This document shows positions 34,339-45,945 of a stretch of 64,000 nucleotides of DNA, in pieces. A program made the position numbers and the translations under genes. Each line of letters opens with the position of its first letter. Within the stretch, counting starts at the first letter, position 1. Below the pieces are notes generated by a model, which ran no database searches, was not told the origin of the DNA, and saw only the letters and a program-made list of their open reading frames with translations. The stretch is from contig CAYWTM010000002.1 of the NCBI GenBank assembly GCA_964460185.1, positions 28,189-92,188 on the forward strand, in the 5' to 3' direction. This DNA is from JAVJPJ01 sp040217295 (GTDB taxonomy: Bacteria; Pseudomonadota; Alphaproteobacteria; Rhodobacterales; Rhodobacteraceae).

Positions 34339-35814
34339 GTGGCTAAGCAACCCATGTTGAAATTCGTGACCGTCGAAAAGCAGATGCCGGAAAAGCGGCC
34401 TCCGTCTTTGCGGAAAGAAGACTTTCATGAGATCTACGCGGAATACGCGCGCGACAAGGCTGCCGAACAGGCCGGCCGCTGCAGCCAGTGTGGCGTGCCT
34501 TATTGTCAGTCGCATTGCCCGTTGCACAACAACATTCCCGATTGGCTGAAACTGACGGCGGAGGGCCGACTCAAGGAAGCGTATCAGCTTAGCCAGGCGA
34601 CCAACACCTTCCCCGAGATCTGTGGGCGCATTTGTCCGCAAGACCGCCTGTGCGAGGGCAATTGCGTCATCGAACAATCGGGCCATGGTACCGTGACCAT
34701 CGGCTCGGTCGAGAAATACATCACCGATACCGCATGGGACGAAGGCTGGGTTCAGGCCATCGTGCCCTCGGTCGAACGCCCCGAGTCGGTCGGCATCATC
34801 GGCGCGGGTCCCGGTGGCCTTGCAGCCGCCGATATGCTGCGCAGGGCCGGTTTGCAGGTCACGGTCTACGACCGCTATGACCGGGCCGGCGGCCTGATGG
34901 TCTACGGAATTCCGGGCTTCAAGCTGGAAAAAGACGTTGTCATGCGCCGCAACCAGTTGCTGGCCGAGGGCGGCGTCGAGTTCGTCCAGAATTGCAATGT
35001 GGGCGAAGACGTCAGCTTTGACGCCATCCGCGGCAAGCATGATTTCGTCATCATCGCCACCGGCGTCTACAAATCGCGCGATCTGGACCTGCCGGGCAGC
35101 GAAGCCACGGGCATCATTCGCGCCATCGACTACCTCACCGCGTCCAACCGCAAAAGCTTTGGTGACGAAGTGCCCGAGTTCGACAGCGGGGATTTGAACG
35201 CCGAAGGCAAGCGGATCGTGGTCATCGGCGGTGGTGATACCGCCATGGATTGCGTGCGCACAGCCACCCGGCAGGGCGCCAAAAGCGTCAAATGTCTCTA
35301 TCGCCGCGACCGTGCCAACATGCCGGGTTCGCAGCGCGAGGTGCAGAACGCCGAAGAAGAAGGCGTTGATTTCGTCTGGCTTTCCGCGCCCAAGGCGTTC
35401 CAGGCCGAAGGGGGAGTCACCGACATGTCCGGCCCCGGTCACGCCACGGGTCCCGTTTCCGGCGTTTTGGTCGACAAGATGCGGTTGGGTGCCCCCGACG
35501 CGACCGGCCGTCAAAGCCCCGAGATCATCGAGGGGGCAGAGTATGTCGAAGACGCCGATATCGTCATCAAGGCCCTGGGGTTCGAACCCGAGGATCTGCC
35601 GACGCTTTGGGGCTGCCCCGAGCTTGAAGTGACCCGCTGGGGCACCATCAAGGCCAACTTCCGCACCCATGAGACCGATCTGGAAAACGTCTATGCCGTC
35701 GGTGACATCGTGCGCGGCGCCTCGCTGGTTGTCTGGGCGATCCGGGACGGACGCGAAGCGGCGGATGCCATTATCGAAAAACTGGGCGCGGCGGGATCAG
35801 TCGCGGCTGAATAG
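34339..35814 (+). CDS. gltD: Glutamate synthase (NADPH) small subunit
   Basis: GltD is the FAD- and iron-sulfur-containing subunit of glutamate synthase that passes electrons from NADPH to GltB. The 491-residue product has N-terminal cysteine clusters CSQCGVPYCQSHCP and CGRICPQDRLCEGNC that bind 4Fe-4S centres. Two dinucleotide folds follow, SVGIIGAGPGGLAAADMLRR and RIVVIGGGDTAMDCVRTA. The start is GTG 34339 (MAKQPMLKFVTVEKQ), preceded by GGGAGA; an ATG five codons later is less likely. gltB is not adjacent: two small genes lie between, all on the same strand. Confidence 0.95.
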   Translation: MAKQPMLKFVTVEKQMPEKRPPSLRKEDFHEIYAEYARDKAAEQAGRCSQCGVPYCQSHCPLHNNIPDWLKLTAEGRLKEAYQLSQATNTFPEICGRICPQDRLCEGNCVIEQSGHGTVTIGSVEKYITDTAWDEGWVQAIVPSVERPESVGIIGAGPGGLAAADMLRRAGLQVTVYDRYDRAGGLMVYGIPGFKLEKDVVMRRNQLLAEGGVEFVQNCNVGEDVSFDAIRGKHDFVIIATGVYKSRDLDLPGSEATGIIRAIDYLTASNRKSFGDEVPEFDSGDLNAEGKRIVVIGGGDTAMDCVRTATRQGAKSVKCLYRRDRANMPGSQREVQNAEEEGVDFVWLSAPKAFQAEGGVTDMSGPGHATGPVSGVLVDKMRLGAPDATGRQSPEIIEGAEYVEDADIVIKALGFEPEDLPTLWGCPELEVTRWGTIKANFRTHETDLENVYAVGDIVRGASLVVWAIRDGREAADAIIEKLGAAGSVAAE

Positions 35815-35886
35815 GGCGTCGGGCGGCTCCCAAACCGGGTTTGGACCCGCTGACGCAGGCGCAAAAGGTCAGAAAGGCTGACAAAG

Positions 35887-36636
35887 ATGATGGGTAAGAG
35901 GACATGCCACGTTGCACGGGCCGCGCTTTTGGCGGCTGCGACGTTTGTCGTGCCTGCGCCCGTCGCCGCCCAGGATGGCCCGCGTCAGTTCACCGTGCCC
36001 GACGGATGCACCGCGTTCCTGACGGTTCAATCGAGGTCATGCATGGTCAGCCATCACTGGACCTGCGAGGGGGATCCCGATGGCACCCACTGGCGCGTGT
36101 CCCTCGACAGCGACGGGCCCTTCTACCTGTCGTTCACCGATGCGGAATTTCGTTGGCTGCAATCGTGGGAACTTCGCAACGACATCGTGTCCACGATCGT
36201 CGAACCCGAAGACGATCCAGCCAGCATGACCGAGATGCTGGAAACCGGCAGCGATGCCATGGTGTTCACGATCCTGTCCGAAGGCCCCGGTGGGCGTCTT
36301 CGCCGGGATTACACCGGGTTTGACCGACTGACAGGCGAGGTCATCACCGTGGATGGCGAGCGGTTGGAGGTCACGGAATTCGCTTATCAATTCGACACGA
36401 GCCAGGGTGTCCGCCGTACCGAGGGCAACCAGTTCGTGCACCGTGACTGGCGCTTGTTCTTTGGCGGGTTGGAAACAACCACCGCCGCCAATGGAGACAC
36501 CTTCGAAGGCAATTATTCCCCCATGCAGTTCGCCGAACCGGGCGAACGCGGGTTTTTGACCACCCAGCCGATCTATGATTGCGGCGAGATGATGAGCGCG
36601 GCCCCCTCAACACCTGTCTGGAGCGCGCGTCAATGA
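35887..36636 (+). CDS. Secreted protein of unknown function in glutamate synthase operon
   Basis: I do not recognise this 249-residue protein. It starts with a clear signal peptide (basic MMGKRTCHVAR, hydrophobic AALLAAATFVVPAPVAAQ, cleavage probably after AQ near residue 29). The mature part has four cysteines (C41, C52, C60 and one near 232), which could form two disulfides, and a mixed acidic beta-type composition without membrane segments. An ATG one codon later is an equal start. Its stop overlaps the next ATG (ATGA), so it is coupled to the GFA-family gene and then gltB. The setting does not reveal a function. Confidence 0.75.
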   Translation: MMGKRTCHVARAALLAAATFVVPAPVAAQDGPRQFTVPDGCTAFLTVQSRSCMVSHHWTCEGDPDGTHWRVSLDSDGPFYLSFTDAEFRWLQSWELRNDIVSTIVEPEDDPASMTEMLETGSDAMVFTILSEGPGGRLRRDYTGFDRLTGEVITVDGERLEVTEFAYQFDTSQGVRRTEGNQFVHRDWRLFFGGLETTTAANGDTFEGNYSPMQFAEPGERGFLTTQPIYDCGEMMSAAPSTPVWSARQ

Positions 36637-37084
36637 TCGACGCCTACCGCAAGACCGGCCTGATCGACGGGCGCTGCCTGTGTGGCGACGTGACGATCCA
36701 GATCGACGGCCCCTACGTGGCCGGCGTCGGGGCCTGCCATTGCGGCATGTGCCAACGCTGGAACGGCATGATGTTCGGTGTCTTCACTGCCGAGGCCGGG
36801 GGGGTGGCGATCACGGGTGACGTGGCCCGCTACGCGGCCTCGGACTTTGCCGAACGTGCCTTTTGCCCGACTTGTGGCAGCCACCTTTGGATGCGGGATA
36901 CGGTCGAACCCGGGTCCGACTATGAATTCATGCCCGGCCTGTTCCCGGCTGCGCGGGATTTCCCGCTTATTTCGGAAATATACATCGATCACGCGCCCGC
37001 CTACGCGGCGCTGGTTGGCGAACACCGCCGCGCCACACGCGCGGATTACGAAGCAAAGAACCTCTTTGTCGAAGGAGAGACCCA

Positions 37085-37088
<4 letters not shown>
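36633..37088 (+). CDS. GFA-family (glutathione-dependent formaldehyde-activating enzyme-like) zinc protein
   Basis: A 151-residue member of the GFA/DUF636 zinc-binding fold. Metal-binding cysteines are C15 and C17 (RCLCGDV), C35, C37 and C40 (CHCGMCQRW), and C78 and C81 (AFCPTCGSHL), which is the full family set. Named after a Paracoccus formaldehyde-glutathione adduct enzyme whose catalytic role has been doubted, so no formaldehyde function should be assumed. The ATG 36633 overlaps the preceding stop, and its stop overlaps the gltB ATG, giving an unbroken coupled series. Confidence 0.85.
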
Positions 37089-41622
<4,534 letters not shown>

Positions 41623-41623
<1 letters not shown>

Positions 41624-41699
41624 GGGCGGGGTGCTCCCGCCCCGCGCGGCCTTTGGCCTGTGCGGGTTGGGCCCGGCGCCCGTGCTGTCGCACGGGCGC
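41623..41699. other. Two GC-rich hairpins after gltB
   Basis: Hairpin 1 pairs GGGGCGGG (41623-41630) with CCCGCCCC (41636-41643) and begins within the gltB stop codon. Hairpin 2 pairs GCGCCCGTGC (41676-41685) with GCACGGGCGC (41690-41699) around the loop TGTC. Neither has a T-run. They precede the repeat element at 41736. Confidence 0.6.
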
Positions 41700-41735
41700 G
41701 GTCGGGACCCATCCATGCGGTTCGAACATGGAACT

Positions 41736-41784
41736 GGCCGCCGGACGCCTCCGGCGGCCATATTTTATGGATAAAGATACCTGG
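41736..41784. repeat. 3'-end repeat element, copy A
   Basis: A perfect 10-bp hairpin (GGCCGCCGGA / TCCGGCGGCC, loop CGCC, 41736-41759) is followed by CATATTTTATGGATAAAGAT and ACCTGG. The core recurs at about 44327 and 57131. It lies 14 bp from the serB stop codon and probably also terminates the gltB transcript, since the T-rich run follows the stem on the plus strand. Confidence 0.75.
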
Positions 41785-41798
41785 TGTCGTGCGGGCGG

Positions 41799-42674
41799 CT
41801 ACGCGGTGACGAAGTCGGACCTTGCGTAGCCCTGGATATACAGAAGGGCCGTCAGGTCGCCGTGATTGATGGCATGGCGCGCCTCGGCCTGAACGGCGGG
41901 TTTGGCGTGAACGGCGACGCCCAGACCGGCAAGGTGCAGCATCCCGAGATCGTTGGCCCCGTCCCCGATGGCCAGCACGTCGTCCGGCGTGATGGCATGG
42001 GCCCGGGTGATATCCTTGAGCGCCTGAACCTTTGCGTCGCGCCCGAGGATCGGGGTTTTGACCTCGCCGGTCAGCTTGCCGTCCCGAGCCAGAAGCGTAT
42101 TTGCCCGGTGTTCGTCAAAGCCGAGCCTTTGGGCGACGTCCCGGGAGAACGCGGTGAACCCGCCCGATACCAGCGCGGCGTAAGCCCCATGCGCCTTCAT
42201 CGTCGCCACCAGCGTTGCGCCGCCCGGCATCATGGTGATCCGCCTGGCCAGGACGGCATCGATCGTCGTCTCGGGCAGCCCCTTGAGAAGACCGACGCGG
42301 GCGCGCAGGGCTTGTTCGAAATCCAGTTCGCCGTTCATGGCCTTCGCGGTGATCGTCCTGACACGGTCTCCGACCCCGGCCTCGTCGGCCAGTTCGTCGA
42401 TGCATTCCTGCTGGATCATGGTCGAATCCATATCCGCCAACAGCAGGCGTTTGCGCCGGTTGGCGCTGGGTTGGGCCACAAGATCGACGCCTTCGGGCTG
42501 AAGGCTCGCGTGGACCTGCCCGAGGTTTCGGGGCAGTTTCGTCACTTCGAATTCCGCGGCGGAGTTCGGGTCGAGCCAGACTGCGTCGCCCCCGCCCATC
42601 GCATCGCGCAGCGCGCGGACAAGGGCGGGTTCGAGGATCATCGCGGGGTTCGTTATGAGGCTGATCGTGAACAT
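41799..42674 (-). CDS. serB: Phosphoserine phosphatase SerB
   Basis: SerB carries out the last step of serine synthesis, hydrolysing O-phosphoserine to serine. The 291-residue product has an N-terminal regulatory-like region (about 1-70) and a HAD-superfamily catalytic domain. The phosphoaspartate motif is DMDST (81-85), motif II is ALVSGGFTAFS, and motif IV is AIGDGANDLGML. The MIQQECIDELAD stretch after motif I is diagnostic of SerB. serC and the start of serA lie at the right end of the window on the other strand, so the pathway is split over two loci. Confidence 0.95.
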   Translation of the reverse strand: MFTISLITNPAMILEPALVRALRDAMGGGDAVWLDPNSAAEFEVTKLPRNLGQVHASLQPEGVDLVAQPSANRRKRLLLADMDSTMIQQECIDELADEAGVGDRVRTITAKAMNGELDFEQALRARVGLLKGLPETTIDAVLARRITMMPGGATLVATMKAHGAYAALVSGGFTAFSRDVAQRLGFDEHRANTLLARDGKLTGEVKTPILGRDAKVQALKDITRAHAITPDDVLAIGDGANDLGMLHLAGLGVAVHAKPAVQAEARHAINHGDLTALLYIQGYARSDFVTA

Positions 42675-42800
42675 CGGGTGGGCCTGACATGGAATTTCGG
42701 CGTCCGTAGACCATGTTCGGCGGTATCAATCCAGAGTTTTGGCGCTTGGCCCACCGGCAGGCACCACTATTGTGGTGCAGGACAGCAGAGGCGACGCCCG

Positions 42801-44279
42801 ATGAAGATACATGAGATCCTTGTGGCACTGGTTGCGATCGTCGCCCTTTGCGCCGGGATGTGGGGGCTCGAGATGCCCCGGCAGGGGCTCGAGGTCCGGC
42901 ACGACCGGGTTGGTCAGACCCCGGTGACGGTGATGCAGCGCCCGGGAGCCGAAGGCCCGGTCGTGGTGATTGCCCACGGCTTTGCCGGATCGCGGCAGTT
43001 GATGTCCGCCTGGCAGCTGACCTTGGCGCGCGCCGGGTATATGACCGTGAGCTTCGATTTCGAGGGGCATGGCCGCAACCCCGTTCCGATGTCGGGGGAT
43101 GTCACCGAGATTGACGGCACGACCCGGCTGCTCATGGCAGAGACGGGGCGGGTGACGGACTATGCCGTGGGCTTGCCGGGTGCGGTGCCCGAGGTGGCGC
43201 TGATCGGGCATTCCATGGCCTCGGATGTGATCATCCGGCAGGGATTGGAGGATCCGCGGGTCGAAGCGATCGTTGCGATTTCCGTGTTCAGCCAGGCGGT
43301 GACCCGGGAAGTTCCGCAAAACCTCTTGATGATCAACGGTCAATGGGAGGGGATGCTGCGGGCCGAGGCGCAGCGGGTCATGGCCGAACTGGGCGCCCAG
43401 GAGGGAATGACCGTGGGCACCCCCGGCGACGGGTTTGCCCGGCGCGCGGTGGCGGCCCCGTTCGTGGAACATGTGAGCGTGTTGTATTCGCCCACCGGCC
43501 TGCGCGAAGCGGTGGCGTGGATCGATGCCAGCTTCGGCAGATACGGCGGCGCGCAGGCGGTGGTGCTTGGACCCTGGATCATCCTGGCCCTGTTCGGGGC
43601 AGTGCTGCTGGCCTTGCCGTTGTCGCGGCTTTTGCCGTCGGGCGCGCCGCCGTGGCATCCGGGTCGCTGGGCGTTCTGGGGGCTGGCGCTTGGGCCGGCG
43701 CTGGTCACCCCGCTGATCCTCAGCCTTTTCGACACCCGGTTCCTGCCGGTCCTGGTGGCCGATTACCTGTCTGTGCATCTTGCGCTTTACGGAGCGCTTG
43801 TGCTGATCGGGGCGGGGTGGGCCGGTGGATGGCCGCGGATGCAGGGATGGGTTTGGGGTGGTGCGCTTGCGCTGTTCGGCCTGGTCGTCTTTGGCGGGAT
43901 CCTTGACCGCCATGTGGGCAGTTTCGTGCCGCATCCGGGGCGGGTGCCCGTCATGGCGGTGATCTTGCCCGGCGCGATCCTGGCGATGTTGGCCGATGCT
44001 GTCCTGACCGAGGCCTCGACCGCAACGTTGTGGCGGCGGATCGTTGTGCGGGGTGCATTCCTGGCCTCGCTCGGGGTGGCGGTTGCGCTGGATTTCGAAC
44101 GGCTGTTCTTTCTGATCATCATCCTGCCCGTGATCCTGGCGTTTTACGCGAGCTACGGCATGATGGGCCGGTTCGTCGGTCGACGCACCGGATCGGTGGT
44201 TGCGATGGGTCTGGGTTTGGGGATCATCCTTGGCTGGGCCCTGGGCGTGACATTTCCGATGTTCGATCCCGGCGTGTGA
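42801..44279 (+). CDS. Alpha/beta hydrolase fused to polytopic membrane domain
   Basis: A 492-residue product from ATG 42801. One N-terminal membrane segment (ILVALVAIVALCAGMWG, 6-22) precedes an alpha/beta-hydrolase domain with oxyanion-hole HGFAGS (59-64), SFDFEGHGRNP and the nucleophile elbow GHSMAS (serine 138); a His partner may be that in VEHVSVLYSP. From about residue 254 to the end there are about six to seven hydrophobic helices (for example VVLGPWIILALFGAVLLALP). Substrate is unknown; the layout suggests an enzyme acting at the outer face of the inner membrane. The long open frame upstream of 42801 is antisense to serB and not coding. Confidence 0.78.
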   Translation: MKIHEILVALVAIVALCAGMWGLEMPRQGLEVRHDRVGQTPVTVMQRPGAEGPVVVIAHGFAGSRQLMSAWQLTLARAGYMTVSFDFEGHGRNPVPMSGDVTEIDGTTRLLMAETGRVTDYAVGLPGAVPEVALIGHSMASDVIIRQGLEDPRVEAIVAISVFSQAVTREVPQNLLMINGQWEGMLRAEAQRVMAELGAQEGMTVGTPGDGFARRAVAAPFVEHVSVLYSPTGLREAVAWIDASFGRYGGAQAVVLGPWIILALFGAVLLALPLSRLLPSGAPPWHPGRWAFWGLALGPALVTPLILSLFDTRFLPVLVADYLSVHLALYGALVLIGAGWAGGWPRMQGWVWGGALALFGLVVFGGILDRHVGSFVPHPGRVPVMAVILPGAILAMLADAVLTEASTATLWRRIVVRGAFLASLGVAVALDFERLFFLIIILPVILAFYASYGMMGRFVGRRTGSVVAMGLGLGIILGWALGVTFPMFDPGV

Positions 44280-44290
44280 ACCGGGACATC

Positions 44291-44346
44291 GGGGGCTCTG
44301 CCCCCGCCCGTTCCGGGCTCCCCCGCCATATTTTCGGGATAAAGAT
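44291..44346. repeat. 3'-end repeat element, copy B
   Basis: Two small hairpins (GGGGGC-TCT-GCCCCC at 44291-44305 and GCCCG-TTC-CGGGC at 44306-44318) precede the core CATATTTTCGGGATAAAGAT at 44327-44346. It lies between two convergent genes and ends 14 bp before the stop codon of the minus-strand PNPOx-like gene, the same placement and orientation as copies A and C. Confidence 0.7.
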
Positions 44347-44360
44347 GACGGGGTGGCGCG

Positions 44361-44891
44361 TCAGGGTGTGATCCAGCGCCCTGTCCAGCCGTCACTCGCC
44401 GTGAACAGGGCGCGTTGGTGCGGATCTGTCAGCCAAAGCGCGTCGATCTCGATCACGGTGCAGATGATTCGTGTGAACCGTGTTGCATCGGGCTCGTACG
44501 GGTCAGGGGTTGCGGGCATTCCCGGGGCCGGGCCGCCGTAGTTGGCCTGCGCCCCGGACGGCAGGCGCGCGAACAGATGTGGGTCGCCGGGTTCGATCCT
44601 GGCCACGGCGCGCAGGCGCAGTTGCAACCGGGGGTGCGGCAGCCAGATGTGGAGAGCGACACGCTGATCGCCGGCGATCTGGTCCACTTTGGGACTGTGT
44701 CGGTCGGTGTGAAATTCCAGCACCGACAGGGACCTGTCCACCCCCCGCAGCACGAGGGTTCGCAATTCGGGGCCGTCCGGCCCGATCGTGGCGAGTGTCG
44801 GGTGGCGTGCGGGATGGTCGCGATCGACAAGTCCACGGTTGAGATGGGCCCAAATCGTATCGAACATGCCGGATGGAGACGTGTCAGTCAT
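44361..44891 (-). CDS. Pyridoxamine 5'-phosphate oxidase-like FMN-binding protein
   Basis: A 176-residue split-barrel protein of the PNPOx-like type. Visible parts are the N-terminal ARHPTLATIGPDGPELRTLVLRG with the pattern that binds FMN phosphate, LEFHTDRHSPKVDQI, the central beta strands RVALHIWLPHPRLQLRLRA, and the C-terminal Trp-rich strand SDGWTGRWITP. It is shorter than true PdxH and lacks its complete C-terminal signature, so pyridoxal phosphate synthesis is not claimed; relatives bind FMN, F420 or heme. Its start overlaps the lipocalin-like gene end by 8 bp, making it the last gene of a four-gene minus-strand unit. Confidence 0.75.
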   Translation of the reverse strand: MTDTSPSGMFDTIWAHLNRGLVDRDHPARHPTLATIGPDGPELRTLVLRGVDRSLSVLEFHTDRHSPKVDQIAGDQRVALHIWLPHPRLQLRLRAVARIEPGDPHLFARLPSGAQANYGGPAPGMPATPDPYEPDATRFTRIICTVIEIDALWLTDPHQRALFTASDGWTGRWITP

Positions 44892-45945
44892 ATCCTGTCA
44901 TCTCCAGATAGCCGCGCCCCTGGTGACTTCCGGAAAAGCGGATCGGCCCTTCCCAATAGGCAAAACTGACATCCATCCAGCTGTGGGCGTTGACCGGCGT
45001 GGTGGTGATATCGAGCCCCTGTTCGGGCAGTTCAACGCGCCAACCGGTCGGGATATCGCGGCCATCGACATCGGTTCGGGCAACGGGCGTCAGGCGCAGC
45101 GCCCCGTCGGGGTAAGAGATGGTGCTGCCATCGGGCGCGATCCACGTGGCGGAGGTATACACCGCCCCCGCCCTGTCACGCAGGCCGAAGCCCATCATCC
45201 GCGACCCGTCCGCGAACTGGAGAGAAAACCAGTCCCACCCGTCCTGGGTGTCGGACAGGGGTTGCGAAGACCATTCCCGGTCCAGCCACGCGGTGCCGGT
45301 GACGGGAACCGTCCCGCCGGGCAGGGTCAGGGTTCCGGTGACGGAATAGAAGGGCTGCGAATAGTAGTAGCTGGCCTGCCCCTCGGAGGATTTCACCGAA
45401 TAGCCGGCCTCGCCGTGGAAAATGAGCGGGCCCTGCGCCGCGAGGCTCAGATCGTAGCTGAAATCCGGGCCGCGTGCCACAAGGTCGAGCGCCGACAGCG
45501 CATCGGCACCGGGTTCAGCGGTGGACGTCATCGCCCAATCGTCGATCCAGGCCTGAAACGGAGCGGCGGTGACGCCCGCCTGACCGATCCCGCCCCGGGC
45601 CAGCCGTTCGGCGCTGTAATGGGCGTTCGGCGTGGTCAGCCCGGCATGACCCATCCAGAGCTGCGGCGCGTCCCATCCCACGGCTGTCTCGGGCGCAAGG
45701 GCCGAACGGAACAGGGTCCATTGCACACCGTATTCGGCTCCGTCCGCGCCATCCAGCGTGGCGGTCAGATACCACCATTCGATCCGGTAATCCGGGTGTG
45801 GGCCATGATCGGCCGGGAATTCGAAGACTGCCGGGCGGCCGGGCACCGCAAATCCATCCGCCTGCGTGCCAAGGCCTGCAAAGCCCTGCGCGTGCACCGG
45901 ACCGGCCAGTAGACTCAGAACCGAAAGAAAGAGCCTAACGTTCAT
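44884..45945 (-). CDS. Lipocalin-like (CrtC/AttH-type) periplasmic protein
   Basis: A 353-residue product from ATG 45945, which overlaps the permease stop by 11 bp. It has a signal peptide (MNVRLFLSVLSLLAGPVHAQ). The mature protein shows the CrtC/AttH double-calycin pattern: YRIEWWYLTATL near the N-terminus, then AWLDREWSSQPL, GWDWFSLQFADGSRMMGF and the terminal GYLEMTGYD. The same family includes hydroxyneurosporene hydratase (CrtC), but the coupling here is to an FtsX-type ABC transporter, the arrangement of the AttEFGH-like systems. A role in handling a hydrophobic ligand is inference; carotenoid synthesis is not supported by neighbours. Confidence 0.82.
   Translation of the reverse strand: MNVRLFLSVLSLLAGPVHAQGFAGLGTQADGFAVPGRPAVFEFPADHGPHPDYRIEWWYLTATLDGADGAEYGVQWTLFRSALAPETAVGWDAPQLWMGHAGLTTPNAHYSAERLARGGIGQAGVTAAPFQAWIDDWAMTSTAEPGADALSALDLVARGPDFSYDLSLAAQGPLIFHGEAGYSVKSSEGQASYYYSQPFYSVTGTLTLPGGTVPVTGTAWLDREWSSQPLSDTQDGWDWFSLQFADGSRMMGFGLRDRAGAVYTSATWIAPDGSTISYPDGALRLTPVARTDVDGRDIPTGWRVELPEQGLDITTTPVNAHSWMDVSFAYWEGPIRFSGSHQGRGYLEMTGYD

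Noticed and set aside
41784..42800. Upstream extension of the membrane hydrolase frame.
   Set aside because: Runs antisense through serB; the hydrolase has a good ATG at 42801 followed by a membrane anchor.
44884..45945. Carotenoid hydratase (CrtC) function for the lipocalin-like gene.
   Set aside because: No other carotenoid gene is present, the protein has a signal peptide and is coupled to an ABC exporter-type permease.
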